Below are positions 9,347 through 18,163 of a DNA stretch of 64,000 bases, one piece after another. Every line of letters begins with the position of its first letter. Position 1 is the first letter of the stretch. Below the pieces are notes generated by a model. It searched no databases. It saw only the letters and a program-made list of their open reading frames with translations, and was not told the origin of the DNA. The position numbers and the translations under genes are program-made. This stretch comes from CBCOTE01 sp965112965 (GTDB lineage: Bacteria > Desulfobacterota > Desulfovibrionia > Desulfovibrionales > Desulfovibrionaceae), in contig CBCOTE010000026.1 of NCBI GenBank assembly GCA_965112965.1, positions 27,366 through 91,365 of the forward strand. The letters are read 5' to 3'.

Positions 9347-9928
9347 TTACTCGCCTAATGTATTGTTCTTCAGCACATGGCCGGCTCCGGCGGATAGAGC
9401 TTCGGCATTCTTTGGAATTATATTTGCGTAGTTGGACGAGATGACGTTGGGCAAGGCCTGCTGCACTGTCTCTAATGGTAAGATGCCGGTGGCGGCTATG
9501 TAGGCACCAAGAGCGACCATGTTGGCCATGCGCGCATTACCTAGTTTGTCCGCGATTTCGTTGCAGGGGATAGCAAAGGTACTGATGCGGTTAGTTTCGG
9601 CCAGAGTCGGTTCTATAAGTGAGGCGTTGAGTATTTGTATTCCGCCGTCACGCAGGCGTGGCTGAAATTTATCTAAGGAAGGCCGGTTCATTATGATTAA
9701 GCTTAAAGGTTGCTTAATAATGGGTGAGCCGATATCCTCGGATGAGATGACTACGGTACAGTTGGCCGTCCCTCCGCGCATCTCAGGGCCATATATAGGC
9801 ATGTAGGTTACGTGAAAGCCTTGCTCCATACAGGCGTAGGCCAGAAGATTTCCGATAAGCATGATTCCCTGGCCGCCAAAGCCGGAGATAATGACATTTT
9901 GGTGCATTATGTTTTGGTAACCATTCAT
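9347..9928 (-). CDS. vorC: 2-oxoacid:ferredoxin oxidoreductase, gamma subunit
   Basis: Gamma subunit of a ferredoxin-dependent 2-oxoacid oxidoreductase (Kor/Vor type), which oxidatively decarboxylates a 2-oxoacid to acyl-CoA. The FGGQG block near the N-terminus and PIYGPEMRGGTANCTVVIS are diagnostic of the gamma fold, and 193 aa is the normal length. It is the last gene of the operon. Its ATG (9926-9928) overlaps the beta subunit's TGA in an ATGA junction, so translation is coupled; an internal ATG at 9907 is the alternative start. Substrate preference (branched-chain 2-oxoacids versus 2-oxoglutarate) cannot be fixed from this subunit. Confidence 0.9.
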   Translation of the reverse strand: MNGYQNIMHQNVIISGFGGQGIMLIGNLLAYACMEQGFHVTYMPIYGPEMRGGTANCTVVISSEDIGSPIIKQPLSLIIMNRPSLDKFQPRLRDGGIQILNASLIEPTLAETNRISTFAIPCNEIADKLGNARMANMVALGAYIAATGILPLETVQQALPNVISSNYANIIPKNAEALSAGAGHVLKNNTLGE

Positions 9929-10761
9929 GTATTTTTTAGAATATTTATGTCGGCTGTAGGATAGTTTTTAAACGCACCTAGGGGGAAGTATGGAATCATT
10001 TCCTTGGCGATGCGTTGGTTGGCCGCCAGTGGAGACATATGCCAGTTAGTGGGGCAAGCGGCCAGGATTTCTACAAAGCCTAAACCTACTCCCTCTATCT
10101 GTACTTGGAAGGCTTTAGTAATGGCTTTTTTAGCTGCTACCAGATGTTTAATATTGTCTACGGCCACTCTTGCAGCATAGGCCACCCCGGCCAGCCTGGC
10201 CATAATTTCGGCTATGCGGAAGGGCATGCCATCTCGGGAGGCGTCGCGGCCCAAGGGCGAAGTTGTGGTCTTCTGGCCGATAAGGGTAGTGGGTGCCATC
10301 TGGCCACCGGTCATGCCGTAGACCGTATTGTTGACAAAGACTACACTGATACGTTCACCGCGGTTGGCGCAATGCATGATTTCGGCTATGCCTATGGAAG
10401 CCAAGTCACCGTCGCCTTGATAGGTGAATACAAAGGTGTCCGGTCGGGCGCGTTTTACGCCTGTGGCCACCGCTGGCGCGCGGCCGTGCGGTGCCTCTAC
10501 TGTGTCTAGTTGCAGATAGTTGTATAGGAATACAGAGCAGCCGATGGCGCTTACAGCGATAGTGCGGTCCGCAATGTCCAGGTCGTTAAGGCAATCGGCT
10601 ACTAGACGGTGTATGATGCCGTGGTGGCAGCCGGGGCAGTAATGGGTAGTCCGATCAGCTAGTATGTGGGGTAGGCAGAAAACTTCTTTTTCTTTAATAA
10701 CAGTTGTATCTAAGGCAGCAACAGTTTTGTCTTCCGTGGCAGTGCGGGTGGCAAGGCTCAT
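9925..10761 (-). CDS. vorB: 2-oxoacid:ferredoxin oxidoreductase, beta (TPP-binding) subunit
   Basis: Beta subunit carrying the thiamine diphosphate site. The motif HYCPGCHHGIIHRL includes the CPGC cysteines seen in this family. YQGDGDLASIGIAEIMHCANRGERISVVFVNN is the GDG...N TPP/Mg binding motif, and YGMTGGQMAPTTLIGQKT is characteristic of 3-methyl-2-oxobutanoate/2-oxoglutarate types. The 278 aa length is normal. ATGA overlaps link it to the alpha subunit upstream and the gamma subunit downstream, giving one tightly coupled operon. Reduced ferredoxin from this enzyme would feed hydrogen or sulfate-reduction electron flow. That pathway role is inference, not visible here. Confidence 0.92.
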   Translation of the reverse strand: MSLATRTATEDKTVAALDTTVIKEKEVFCLPHILADRTTHYCPGCHHGIIHRLVADCLNDLDIADRTIAVSAIGCSVFLYNYLQLDTVEAPHGRAPAVATGVKRARPDTFVFTYQGDGDLASIGIAEIMHCANRGERISVVFVNNTVYGMTGGQMAPTTLIGQKTTTSPLGRDASRDGMPFRIAEIMARLAGVAYAARVAVDNIKHLVAAKKAITKAFQVQIEGVGLGFVEILAACPTNWHMSPLAANQRIAKEMIPYFPLGAFKNYPTADINILKNT

Positions 10762-11903
10762 ATAGCTCTCTTCAGGCTTTTGAGAATTGGTTCTTCGAAA
10801 TCGTCCGAACTGGGTAAATCGCCGGGGTAGGCTCCAAAGAAGTCTGAGTCGGCTAAGCCGCGGACGGCCAGACGTACATCTTCGACCATTTGGCCGGTGT
10901 TATGCTCGATAGTTATGAAGTGTTTGCCCTGGTCTGCTAAGTCACGCAGGAGCCCAGATGGGAATGGGAATAGAGTGATAGGCCGGACCAGGCCAACCTT
11001 ATGGCCATTCCGACGCAGTGTGCGAACGGTGCTTTTGGCAATACGACCAATAGAACCGTAGGCTACGACTACCAGTTCGGCATCAGTAGTTTCGAAGATG
11101 TCAGCGCGTACTTCAGCCTGCATGGCACGATATTTATTTTGCAGGTGCCTGTTATGGTTGGCTAGGAGATTTTCTTCCAAAAATAGGGACTTAAGAATGC
11201 GAGGCGGTCGCCCTACGGCGCCCTCCAGCCGCCAGGCTGCCCCTTGTTTCAGGTCCACATAGTCGGATGTCCAGGCCGTAATGGGTTCTTTCATCTGTCC
11301 AAGGATAGCATCGCCTAGAACCATGACCGGATTGCGGTATTTATAGGCTAGGTTAAAAGCTTCGACTATAAAATCATATGCCTCTTGGCAGGTGGCTGGG
11401 GCTAGGACGAGCAAATGATAATCGCCGTGTCCACCGCCTTTGACTGACTGGAAGTAGTCTCCTTGAGCCGGACCGATGTCCCCCAGACCTGGTCCGCCTC
11501 GGTTTATGTTCACTATCACACCGGGGATTTCGCTGCTGGCCATGTATGAGAATGCTTCCTGCATGAGGGAGATGCCCGGGGAAGACGACGAAGTGAAGGC
11601 GCGGATACCGCAGGCTGCAGCCCCGAGGAGCATATTGGCTGAGGCTATCTCGCTCTCGGCCTGGACGAACTCGCCCCCTGCCATGGGCAGGTGTCTGGAA
11701 AGGAACTCGGGAATGTCGTTCTGCGGGGTTATGGGATAGCCAAAGTAGCATCTGGCTTTAGCTGTCAGGGCACCCATGGCTATGGCTTCATTTCCCTTTA
11801 CGAACATGCTTTTGCCTTGTCTGGCCGGAGTGGTCTTCAGTGATAAGGTCGTACGTTTTGTTGTTGGATTTCTGTTCATTCTATCCGTAGTTTTGGTTGC
11901 CAT
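10758..11903 (-). CDS. vorA: 2-oxoacid:ferredoxin oxidoreductase, alpha subunit (VorB/KorA type)
   Basis: Alpha subunit with the pyrimidine-binding and transketolase C-like domains. KGNEAIAMGALTAKARCYFGYPITPQ marks the start of the conserved fold, followed by SSSSPGISLMQEAFSYMASSEIP and NINRGGPGLGDIGPAQGDY. The C-terminal domain has ELVVVAYGSIGRIAKS and GLVRPITLFPFP. The open frame begins at 11903 with a Thr/Lys/Arg-rich 33-residue extension, but homologues usually begin a few residues before KGNEA. The ATG at about 11807, with a weak AAGG upstream, may therefore be the true start. Pattern and length favour the 3-methyl-2-oxobutanoate oxidoreductase class, which degrades branched-chain amino acids. 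Confidence 0.92.
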   Translation of the reverse strand: MATKTTDRMNRNPTTKRTTLSLKTTPARQGKSMFVKGNEAIAMGALTAKARCYFGYPITPQNDIPEFLSRHLPMAGGEFVQAESEIASANMLLGAAACGIRAFTSSSSPGISLMQEAFSYMASSEIPGVIVNINRGGPGLGDIGPAQGDYFQSVKGGGHGDYHLLVLAPATCQEAYDFIVEAFNLAYKYRNPVMVLGDAILGQMKEPITAWTSDYVDLKQGAAWRLEGAVGRPPRILKSLFLEENLLANHNRHLQNKYRAMQAEVRADIFETTDAELVVVAYGSIGRIAKSTVRTLRRNGHKVGLVRPITLFPFPSGLLRDLADQGKHFITIEHNTGQMVEDVRLAVRGLADSDFFGAYPGDLPSSDDFEEPILKSLKRAI

Positions 11904-11952
11904 AAACTATTTTTATTTGGCCTAAATATCCCTGATCATTTTTTAGTTTTTT

Positions 11953-12183
11953 TTATCTTAAGCCGTGCTTTATCTCTTTAAAAACGCGGATGGCAAAATC
12001 TGGGCAGATCATAGCGCATGAGGCACATCCCGTACATCTGGTCATGGCTTCTCCGACCACTTCGGCCACTTTGTATCCCTTTTGGTTAATGCGCGTAGAC
12101 TGTGTGATGATATCGGGCTTACACACCGTAGCGCACAGGAGGCAACCTTTGCAGCGTTCATCTAAAAACGTGACCCGTGGCAT
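11953..12183 (-). CDS. vorD: 2-oxoacid:ferredoxin oxidoreductase, delta subunit (2x[4Fe-4S] ferredoxin)
   Basis: Ferredoxin-like 76-residue delta subunit with two tetra-cysteine clusters: CKGCLLCATVCKP near residue 11 and CTGCASCAMICPD near residue 51. It is the first gene of the operon (delta, alpha, beta, gamma). AAGGA lies 7 nt before the ATG. It transfers electrons from the TPP-bound intermediate to an external ferredoxin. About 50 bases separate it from the alpha open frame. All four subunits survive intact amid decayed surroundings, which argues that the enzyme remains essential. Confidence 0.93.
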   Translation of the reverse strand: MPRVTFLDERCKGCLLCATVCKPDIITQSTRINQKGYKVAEVVGEAMTRCTGCASCAMICPDFAIRVFKEIKHGLR

Positions 12184-14082
12184 AGTAAGGTCCTTAGCTT
12201 GGAAAGTGAAGAAATGAGTGGGTCGGAGTCAGGCGCATGTCTTCGTCTAGAAAATTCGGGCCTGCGGGCATGTGCAATTGAATATACTAAATATGCGCTC
12301 TACTCAAAGGAAAAAAGTGTATGCCTTATCTTCAATGTATGAACATAGCACTGCCATAGAAAAATAGTGGTAACGGGCAGATACGATGTGCCGGTGATGG
12401 CTAGCACTGTCGTATTTTTTAAAAAAATGCGCCTCAAGCATAATTAGATATGACTCGATCAAATGCAGGTTTAGTTATAGTAGTATCCAAGCGCGCTACT
12501 TAGGTGCCCTTCTCGTTTAGCCACTGCTGTGCCGTCAAGGAAGCCCGTAGATATCTTCACTAGTTCGACGTGCGTCCGGTATTTTCGAATATCTATAGCC
12601 TACGTGTTTAAAATGTCGCAATCAGCAAGAGGGCTACTTTGGCTTGTTGTCTGCCTTTGGCCAAAGAGTTCTTGCGCAGGTTCTGACTTAAGCACAGTTC
12701 GGCCATATATGTGGTCGCTATTTCTGGCTGATCTGCAATGGCTAGGATATCTGGTAACATTCGGATTTATGGCCTCTGGCCCCCTTAGCTAGTTGGATAT
12801 ATGGTGGCAGAATTATCCGACATGACGTTTATATAGCATTGTGTATAGTTCTCCCATGCCGGACTAAATAGAGCCTTGGCTCGGTCGTCTTAGCCAAAAC
12901 ATTTAAAAGATCGAGTTTTTAGGCACAGTTAGCCTTCGGGTCTGAGCAGTTAGGCCGATCGGTATATAGTCCATATCGTACCGCGTCGCAGTTCTTACTC
13001 TGCTAATGCCGGGTGGTCCGGCTGTTCGGCGGGATATTAATTAGAACGGGGGAGACTTCATCGCCTATGGCAGAAAGGCACAGAATCTTACTGATACTGT
13101 TTCAGATTTCTTTCTTTGAGTTGGGTCGGATTACATTAGCGCTATATCATTATGGGCGCGTCTGGGGTAGATAGTTGACTTGGGTTCGTAAAAATGAGAT
13201 AAGTTAAAAGATTTCCCAAGGTCCAAGTGTAGAATTAGAAGTCATGAGCGCTACCTTGTCATGCTCAGAATCTGAGAGACGAGTTTCTAGACAGCTTGTA
13301 GCAGTATGCTTACGAAAAAAAATAGTTCAGCCTGCTGGATGTTGCCTGTTTTATTTCAGGTAGTGACCTATATTTTGTATGTCGACTTCCATGTATTTAA
13401 CGCCTTATTACGGCTCATTTATCTTAAAGAACTGCGATTTATTAGGTTTAGCTATCTTTGCGTGATATTATAGCATTGCGTTTATTGCCATGCGGTTCTA
13501 CTGGTTCGGCCGAGGAACCGTGAACGCTTAATATGCCTGACTGTATTCACATCTCGATTCAATCTGGCTTGGCCTTGTGTACGATTTGCTTACTTTTTTT
13601 TCCGGTTGGATCTTTCAACCTAGCTAGAGGGCCTGTCGATTATCATAGATCTGGATTTATTGATGTTCTTGACCGAGAGCTAGATATTTTTATGTCTATA
13701 GCTATACTATGATTTTAAAGGACATGAAGTTCTATGGAGTAGTTACCTAATATATTTGAGATTTTCAAGGCTAAGTCAGATACTAAGTATTTATCGGATA
13801 GCCTAGATTAAGTTGCCATCTTTTTTGTCATATGAAAAAAGACAACTGGAACCTGTGCTATGTCTTCAAGTTTTACGCACACTGTCTGCGTCTATGAAAA
13901 TTATACTACTAAATATCGACAATGAGGTTTTACATACCCTATTGCAGGCTTAAGTTTCCCACACGCGTTTAGCTATAGGTTGTACGAGTGGTTCACTAAT
14001 TTAATATCTGCTGCTGGGTCGGTAGCCATATTGGCCTCCAATGTAAATTTTGGCAACGGCCTATCACTTTTGCTTTTTTATC
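12184..14082. other. Gene-poor stretch between vor operon and coaBC
   Basis: About 1.9 kb with dense stop codons. The longest open frame (87 codons, 12529-12792, plus) has no ribosome binding site and no family resemblance I can name. The only visible features are A/T runs and scattered short palindromes, for example TCTTTTTT...AAAAAAGA around 13820. The start must also hold the promoter of the vor operon, but I found no convincing hexamer pair. Confidence 0.5.
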
Positions 14083-15294
14083 ATGAAAACACATCTTACT
14101 TTTACTGGCCTTCACAATCGACGCCTGCATCTGGGCGTTACTGGGAGCGCGGCGGCCTATAAGGCGTTGGAGCTGGTACGGCAATGGGTTGGCACTGGGG
14201 CCCATGTTGGCGTGACTCTTACTCGGGCCACGCAAGCCTTTATAACCCCATTGGCGTTTACTGTTTTGGGCGCCGACCCTGTGCACTATGTTATGTTCGA
14301 TCCGCTGGCTTGTTTTGCCCATCTTTATCCAGGACAGCAGGCCGAGGCTTTTGTCATTGCCCCGGCCACGGCCAATATATTGGCTGCATTGGCCAACGGC
14401 TTAACCAACGATCTTCTATCCTGCCAAGCCCTATCTTTTTCACGGCCCATTGTTTTAGCTCCGGCTATGAACCAGAAGATGTGGGAGGCTTCCCAGACTC
14501 GAGCCAATGTTGCCCGACTTCGAGAACTCGGTCACATCTTTGTTGGCCCCGATGTTGGCTTCTTAGCCTGTGGCGAAATGGGAGAAGGACGTCTTGCCCG
14601 ATTAGAGCATATCCATCTCCATGGCCTACGGATGCTCTGTCCCCAAGATTTAGCTGGCCAACGATTACTCTTAACTTTAGGTCCTACACATGAGCCATGG
14701 GACGCCGCTCGACACTGGACTAACCCTTCCAGCGGGCGTATGGGCGCTGCCTTGGCTGTAGTCGCTTGGCTGCGCGGCGCCACAGTGACCGCTATATGTG
14801 GCCCCTGTGACCTGTGGTTGCCTCCGGAGATCGATCGCCGTGATGTGCATACTGCTAAAGACATGGATGAAGCCGCTCAAGATCTTTGGCCCTGTATGGA
14901 TATCGGTTGTTTGACCGCTGCAGTAGCTGATTTTTCTCCAGTCTCCTACGGACCAAATAAGTTCAAAAAGTACAGCTTGGCTGAAGAATTCTCCATCTCT
15001 TTCGTTGTTAATCCTGATATTTTAAAACGCCTTGGAGTCCGAAAGCGAGCAGATCAACTTCTCGTTGGTTTTGCTGCCGAAACTGATCGTATTGAGGAAC
15101 ATGCTGCATATAAGTTGGCGGCTAAGCGTTGCGATTTATTAGTAGCTAATTCCATTATAGAGCTTGGCGTCGGGTTCCAGTCCGCTACGAACCGCGTCCT
15201 GGTTCTGGACCGTAATGGTCGTCAAGAGGCTTGGCCACTTTTGCCTAAAACCGAGGTAGCCTGGAGGATTTGGGATTGGCTGGTTACCCTATAA
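14083..15294 (+). CDS. coaBC: Bifunctional phosphopantothenoylcysteine decarboxylase / phosphopantothenate-cysteine ligase
   Basis: Carries out two consecutive steps of coenzyme A synthesis. The CoaC flavoprotein half (residues 1-190) shows GVTGSAAAYKALELVR, FVIAPATANILAALANGL, the PAMNQKMW substrate loop, and FLACGEMGEGR with the reductive cysteine. The CoaB half follows, with LLTLGPTHEPWDAARHWTNPSSGRMGAALA, the KFKK lysine motif, and VGFAAETDR. Length (403 aa) is normal. Translation is taken from the ATG at 14083; the open frame reaches back to a TTG at 14050, but the extra residues are not family-like. CoA supply also serves the vor enzyme and any phosphopantetheinylated carrier such as the one at 60.6 kb. 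Confidence 0.95.
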   Translation: MKTHLTFTGLHNRRLHLGVTGSAAAYKALELVRQWVGTGAHVGVTLTRATQAFITPLAFTVLGADPVHYVMFDPLACFAHLYPGQQAEAFVIAPATANILAALANGLTNDLLSCQALSFSRPIVLAPAMNQKMWEASQTRANVARLRELGHIFVGPDVGFLACGEMGEGRLARLEHIHLHGLRMLCPQDLAGQRLLLTLGPTHEPWDAARHWTNPSSGRMGAALAVVAWLRGATVTAICGPCDLWLPPEIDRRDVHTAKDMDEAAQDLWPCMDIGCLTAAVADFSPVSYGPNKFKKYSLAEEFSISFVVNPDILKRLGVRKRADQLLVGFAAETDRIEEHAAYKLAAKRCDLLVANSIIELGVGFQSATNRVLVLDRNGRQEAWPLLPKTEVAWRIWDWLVTL

Positions 15295-15839
15295 GGCTTC
15301 CTAGCTTCTGGCAGCTTTGGCAGACAGCCGGGATAACTTTGATTTGGTTAGCTGAACCGCTGCACTTGTTTGAGGAGTCGCAGGCCCTTAGGTTTCTCCC
15401 GAATCTTTGGAAATCTTACCTGACCAAGTTGCAGCAGCCAAGCCGAACGGTCTGGACCTATTGGCATCTGGGAGACGATGTGTTTGGCCGGCCTCATGCT
15501 GGGCGACGGGCACTGGCTCAGCGTTTTATCCAGTCCCTTGGGTGGCCTAAGGGCAGTATCGCCTGGTGGCCTGTGAGCGAACCACAGGTAAATTTGCTCG
15601 TGGCCTCCCCTGCTTATTTCTGGCAAGGCATTCGGTTTCTGGCGCCTATGGCATTGGTGTTTTTTGGGGACAAGGCACTACAGGCAGCTATGTCCGATCC
15701 CGGCATTGGTTCTTTATCGGTCTTACTAGAACTGCCTCGACTTTCTCTTCCGGAATTTACGTTAGACCATATGGACGAAGTTGGTTTTGCCGCCTGCATT
15801 GATACCTTACGCAGTTTAGAATTGGTCTTTCTACCTTAA
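15276..15839 (+). CDS. Conserved-looking hypothetical protein overlapping coaBC
   Basis: A 187-residue soluble protein of unknown function, rich in Trp, Leu and Pro. I do not recognise a domain. It overlaps the 3' end of coaBC by about 19 bases. GGAGG at 15263-15267, inside coaBC, fits a TTG start at 15276 with an 8-nt spacer better than the TTG at 15270. The coupling suggests co-translation with coaBC. Its base composition resembles the flanking genes and not the gaps, which argues it is a real gene under selection. Blocks worth searching are WTYWHLGDDVFGRPHAG and FLAPMALVFFGDKALQAAM. The latter resembles a beta strand plus helix of an alpha/beta fold. Confidence 0.7.
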   Translation: MAGYPIRLPSFWQLWQTAGITLIWLAEPLHLFEESQALRFLPNLWKSYLTKLQQPSRTVWTYWHLGDDVFGRPHAGRRALAQRFIQSLGWPKGSIAWWPVSEPQVNLLVASPAYFWQGIRFLAPMALVFFGDKALQAAMSDPGIGSLSVLLELPRLSLPEFTLDHMDEVGFAACIDTLRSLELVFLP

Positions 15840-15973
15840 CTCTTCGTCGAAATTTCACGATACAGTTAGCTTGCACATTTATCGATCTGCAAGTACTATA
15901 ATCTTCCTGGGGTACATGGACGAAGTTAGTCGGTTCTCCATTTCTGTGTTTTCAAAACATGGAGCCTTATCTT

Positions 15974-16996
15974 ATGCAGCTGCTCATTACCGGTACCGCC
16001 GGTTTTATTGGTTATCATTTGGCCTTGGCCTACCTCCAGCGTGGTATTAAAGTTGTGGGTCTTGATATAGTAAACGATTATTATAGTGTCCAGCTTAAAG
16101 AAGACCGATTACGACAACTGGCAGCTTTTTCTAACTATCGTCATAAACGTATTGATTTGGTTGACGGCCCAACTGTAGCCGCTCTTTTTCAGCGGGAACG
16201 CTTCACTCATGTGGTTAACTTGGCAGCCCAGGCTGGAGTTCGTTATAGCTCTATCCGTCCTGAGGTGTATATACAATCTAATATTCAAGGTTTTTTTCAT
16301 ATTCTAGAAGGTTGCCGCCATCACGGCATAGAGCACCTGGTATATGCCTCCTCTAGCTCGGTATATGGACTTAATACCAGCATGCCTTTTAGTGTACATC
16401 AGAATGTGGATCATCCGGCCAGTCTATATGCTGCCACCAAGAAATCTAATGAACTTATGGCCCATAGTTATGCTCATTTGTTCCGGTTGCCCTGCACAGG
16501 CTTGCGTTTTTTTACAGTATATGGTCCCTGGGGACGGCCCGATATGGCCCTTTTTCTCTTCACTAAGGCCATCATTGAAGGTCAGCCTATCAACGTGTAT
16601 AATTATGGTAAAATGCAGCGCGACTTTACTTATATTGACGATATCGTTCAAGGCATTGAATATGTGACCGAGCGTACACCGACTCATAATCCACACTGGG
16701 ATAGTAACATCGCTGATCCTAGCACTAGCACAGCCCCATATCGGCTTTATAATATCGGAAACCACAGCTCGGTGGAACTCAACCACTTTATTGCCATTAT
16801 CGAACACTATCTTGGCCGCAAAGCAATTAAAAAATTATTACCTATTCAGTCCGGCGATATTCCTGCCACATTTGCTGATATTGATATCTTGCATAAGGAT
16901 ATAGGCTTTGCTCCGATTACACCTATTGAGGTTGGCATTGAAAAGTTTCTGAGGTGGTATATTGAATATTATAATATTGTCCTTAGGAAAGTTTAG
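15974..16996 (+). CDS. NAD-dependent UDP-glucuronate 4-epimerase-like protein (extended SDR)
   Basis: Extended short-chain dehydrogenase of the nucleotide-sugar epimerase group, making precursors for surface polysaccharide. GTAGFIG is the Rossmann glycine motif, HVVNLAAQAGVRYS and YASSSSVYG are conserved strands, and YAATK (Y...K) is the catalytic pair. RFFTVYGPWGRPDMALFLFTKAI is typical of UDP-glucuronate 4-epimerases such as CapI/LspL. It is 340 aa from the ATG at 15974, which lies behind GGAG (15961-15964); an earlier ATG at 15959 has no ribosome binding site. A variant parS site lies just downstream, and parA follows. Together with the UDP-sugar dehydrogenase gene at 50 kb it could supply galacturonate-type sugars. 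Confidence 0.88.
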   Translation: MQLLITGTAGFIGYHLALAYLQRGIKVVGLDIVNDYYSVQLKEDRLRQLAAFSNYRHKRIDLVDGPTVAALFQRERFTHVVNLAAQAGVRYSSIRPEVYIQSNIQGFFHILEGCRHHGIEHLVYASSSSVYGLNTSMPFSVHQNVDHPASLYAATKKSNELMAHSYAHLFRLPCTGLRFFTVYGPWGRPDMALFLFTKAIIEGQPINVYNYGKMQRDFTYIDDIVQGIEYVTERTPTHNPHWDSNIADPSTSTAPYRLYNIGNHSSVELNHFIAIIEHYLGRKAIKKLLPIQSGDIPATFADIDILHKDIGFAPITPIEVGIEKFLRWYIEYYNIVLRKV

Positions 16997-17000
16997 TTGG

Positions 17001-17016
17001 CGTTTCCCGTGAAACA
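17001..17016. promoter_or_regulatory. parS-like centromere site (left)
   Basis: The 16-mer at 17001-17016 matches the widespread bacterial parS consensus TGTTTCACGTGAAACA at 14 of 16 positions. Read on the minus strand it is TGTTTCACGGGAAACG, sharing 15 of 16 bases with the site at 19496. It sits between the epimerase gene and the start of parA, where ParB would nucleate and spread. Confidence 0.75.
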
Positions 17017-17055
17017 TTGCGGCTTTTTTTGTTGGATTTAGCCAAGGAGTATTCC

Positions 17056-17841
17056 ATGACCCGTACTATTGTTATTGCTAATCAGAAAGGAGGTGTGGGT
17101 AAAACTACCACTGCAGTAAATTTAGCCGCATCTTTGGCTGTCATGGAAAAAAAAGTAGTAGTAGTAGATTGCGATCCTCAGGCTAATGCTACCAGCGGTT
17201 TAGGTTTTGATGTTGAGTCTGTAATGAATACTTTGTATTCGGTATTTTTTCATCCTGAATTAGCTGAACAAGCTGTATATGAGACTAGCAGTAAATATAT
17301 CTGGCTCATGCCATCAACCCAGGATCTTGTAGGCGTTGAGATCGAACTTATCGACAAGATCGGCCGTGAATATTATTTACGAGATGTTTTGCAAACTATC
17401 GAATCTCATTTCGATTATATTATTTTGGACTGTCCGCCGTCTCTTGGTCTCTTGACAGTCAACGCCTTGTGCGCTGCACAGGAGCTTCTGGTTCCCTTGC
17501 AGTGCGAATATTTCGCCTTGGAAGGGATCGTAAAATTGTTACAAACTTTTGACCAAGTTAAGCGTCGACTTAATCCCAAACTTTTTATTTTAGGCGTATT
17601 CCTAACTATGTATGATGTTCGTAATAAACTCTCGCGACAAGTTAAAAATGAAGTACATAAATGTTTTCCAGGCTATTTGTTCGAGACTATTGTACCCCGT
17701 AACGTTCGGCTATCCGAAGCACCTAGCTACGGCAAAACCATTCTCAAATATGACATTAAATCTAAAGGGGCTGAATCTTATCTTTCTCTAGCCAAGGAAG
17801 TGGTTTTGCATAAACCTTATTTAAAACAAAAAAAACAATAA
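17056..17841 (+). CDS. parA: Chromosome partitioning ATPase ParA/Soj
   Basis: Deviant Walker-type ATPase that moves ParB-parS complexes to segregate the origin region. KGGVGKTT near the N-terminus is the deviant Walker A with the signature lysine. VVVVDCDPQANATSGLG is the A' region and YIILDCPPSLGLLTVNAL the Walker B. The C-terminal half has RNKLSRQVKNEV and TIVPRNVRLSEAPSYGKTI, as in chromosomal Soj proteins. The start at 17056 is 6 nt after AAGGAG (17044-17049). The open frame extends 13 codons upstream, but that part is not family-like. The gene lies between two parS-like sites and upstream of parB, so it is the chromosomal locus and not a plasmid system. Confidence 0.95.
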   Translation: MTRTIVIANQKGGVGKTTTAVNLAASLAVMEKKVVVVDCDPQANATSGLGFDVESVMNTLYSVFFHPELAEQAVYETSSKYIWLMPSTQDLVGVEIELIDKIGREYYLRDVLQTIESHFDYIILDCPPSLGLLTVNALCAAQELLVPLQCEYFALEGIVKLLQTFDQVKRRLNPKLFILGVFLTMYDVRNKLSRQVKNEVHKCFPGYLFETIVPRNVRLSEAPSYGKTILKYDIKSKGAESYLSLAKEVVLHKPYLKQKKQ

Positions 17842-18163
17842 GCCAGTCTAATTTGATGACTGAGCCTTACAGTTAGAGCACTCGAAACGAGCTAACCTTC
17901 CTATGTTGTAAACTTTGAGCAGGAAGCAGTGGTTCGTCAGCTGGCCAGTCTATTGTCTGGTTATCACTATTGATATAGATCTCTTCAGCTGTAGGCGAGT
18001 ATTTGAAGTCCTAGTATACGTTAAGTTGTTCTTAATCTACAGTTGGTTCATTTTATATCATTGCTAGGCTTAGCGGTTGAATATCTGAGAATTGTACTAT
18101 ACATCGGTAGTTTTTTTTCTTTGAAGATAAAGATCTGTAGCTAACTGTTAAGGAGAAATAATT
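17842..18163. other. Spacer between parA and parB
   Basis: A 322-base gap inside what is normally a tight parA-parB pair. No open frame or RNA structure is recognisable. TTGAAT and TATACA near 18075-18101 could form a weak promoter (15-base spacer), which would let parB be transcribed on its own. The ribosome binding site AAGGAGA just before parB is excellent. Confidence 0.45.
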
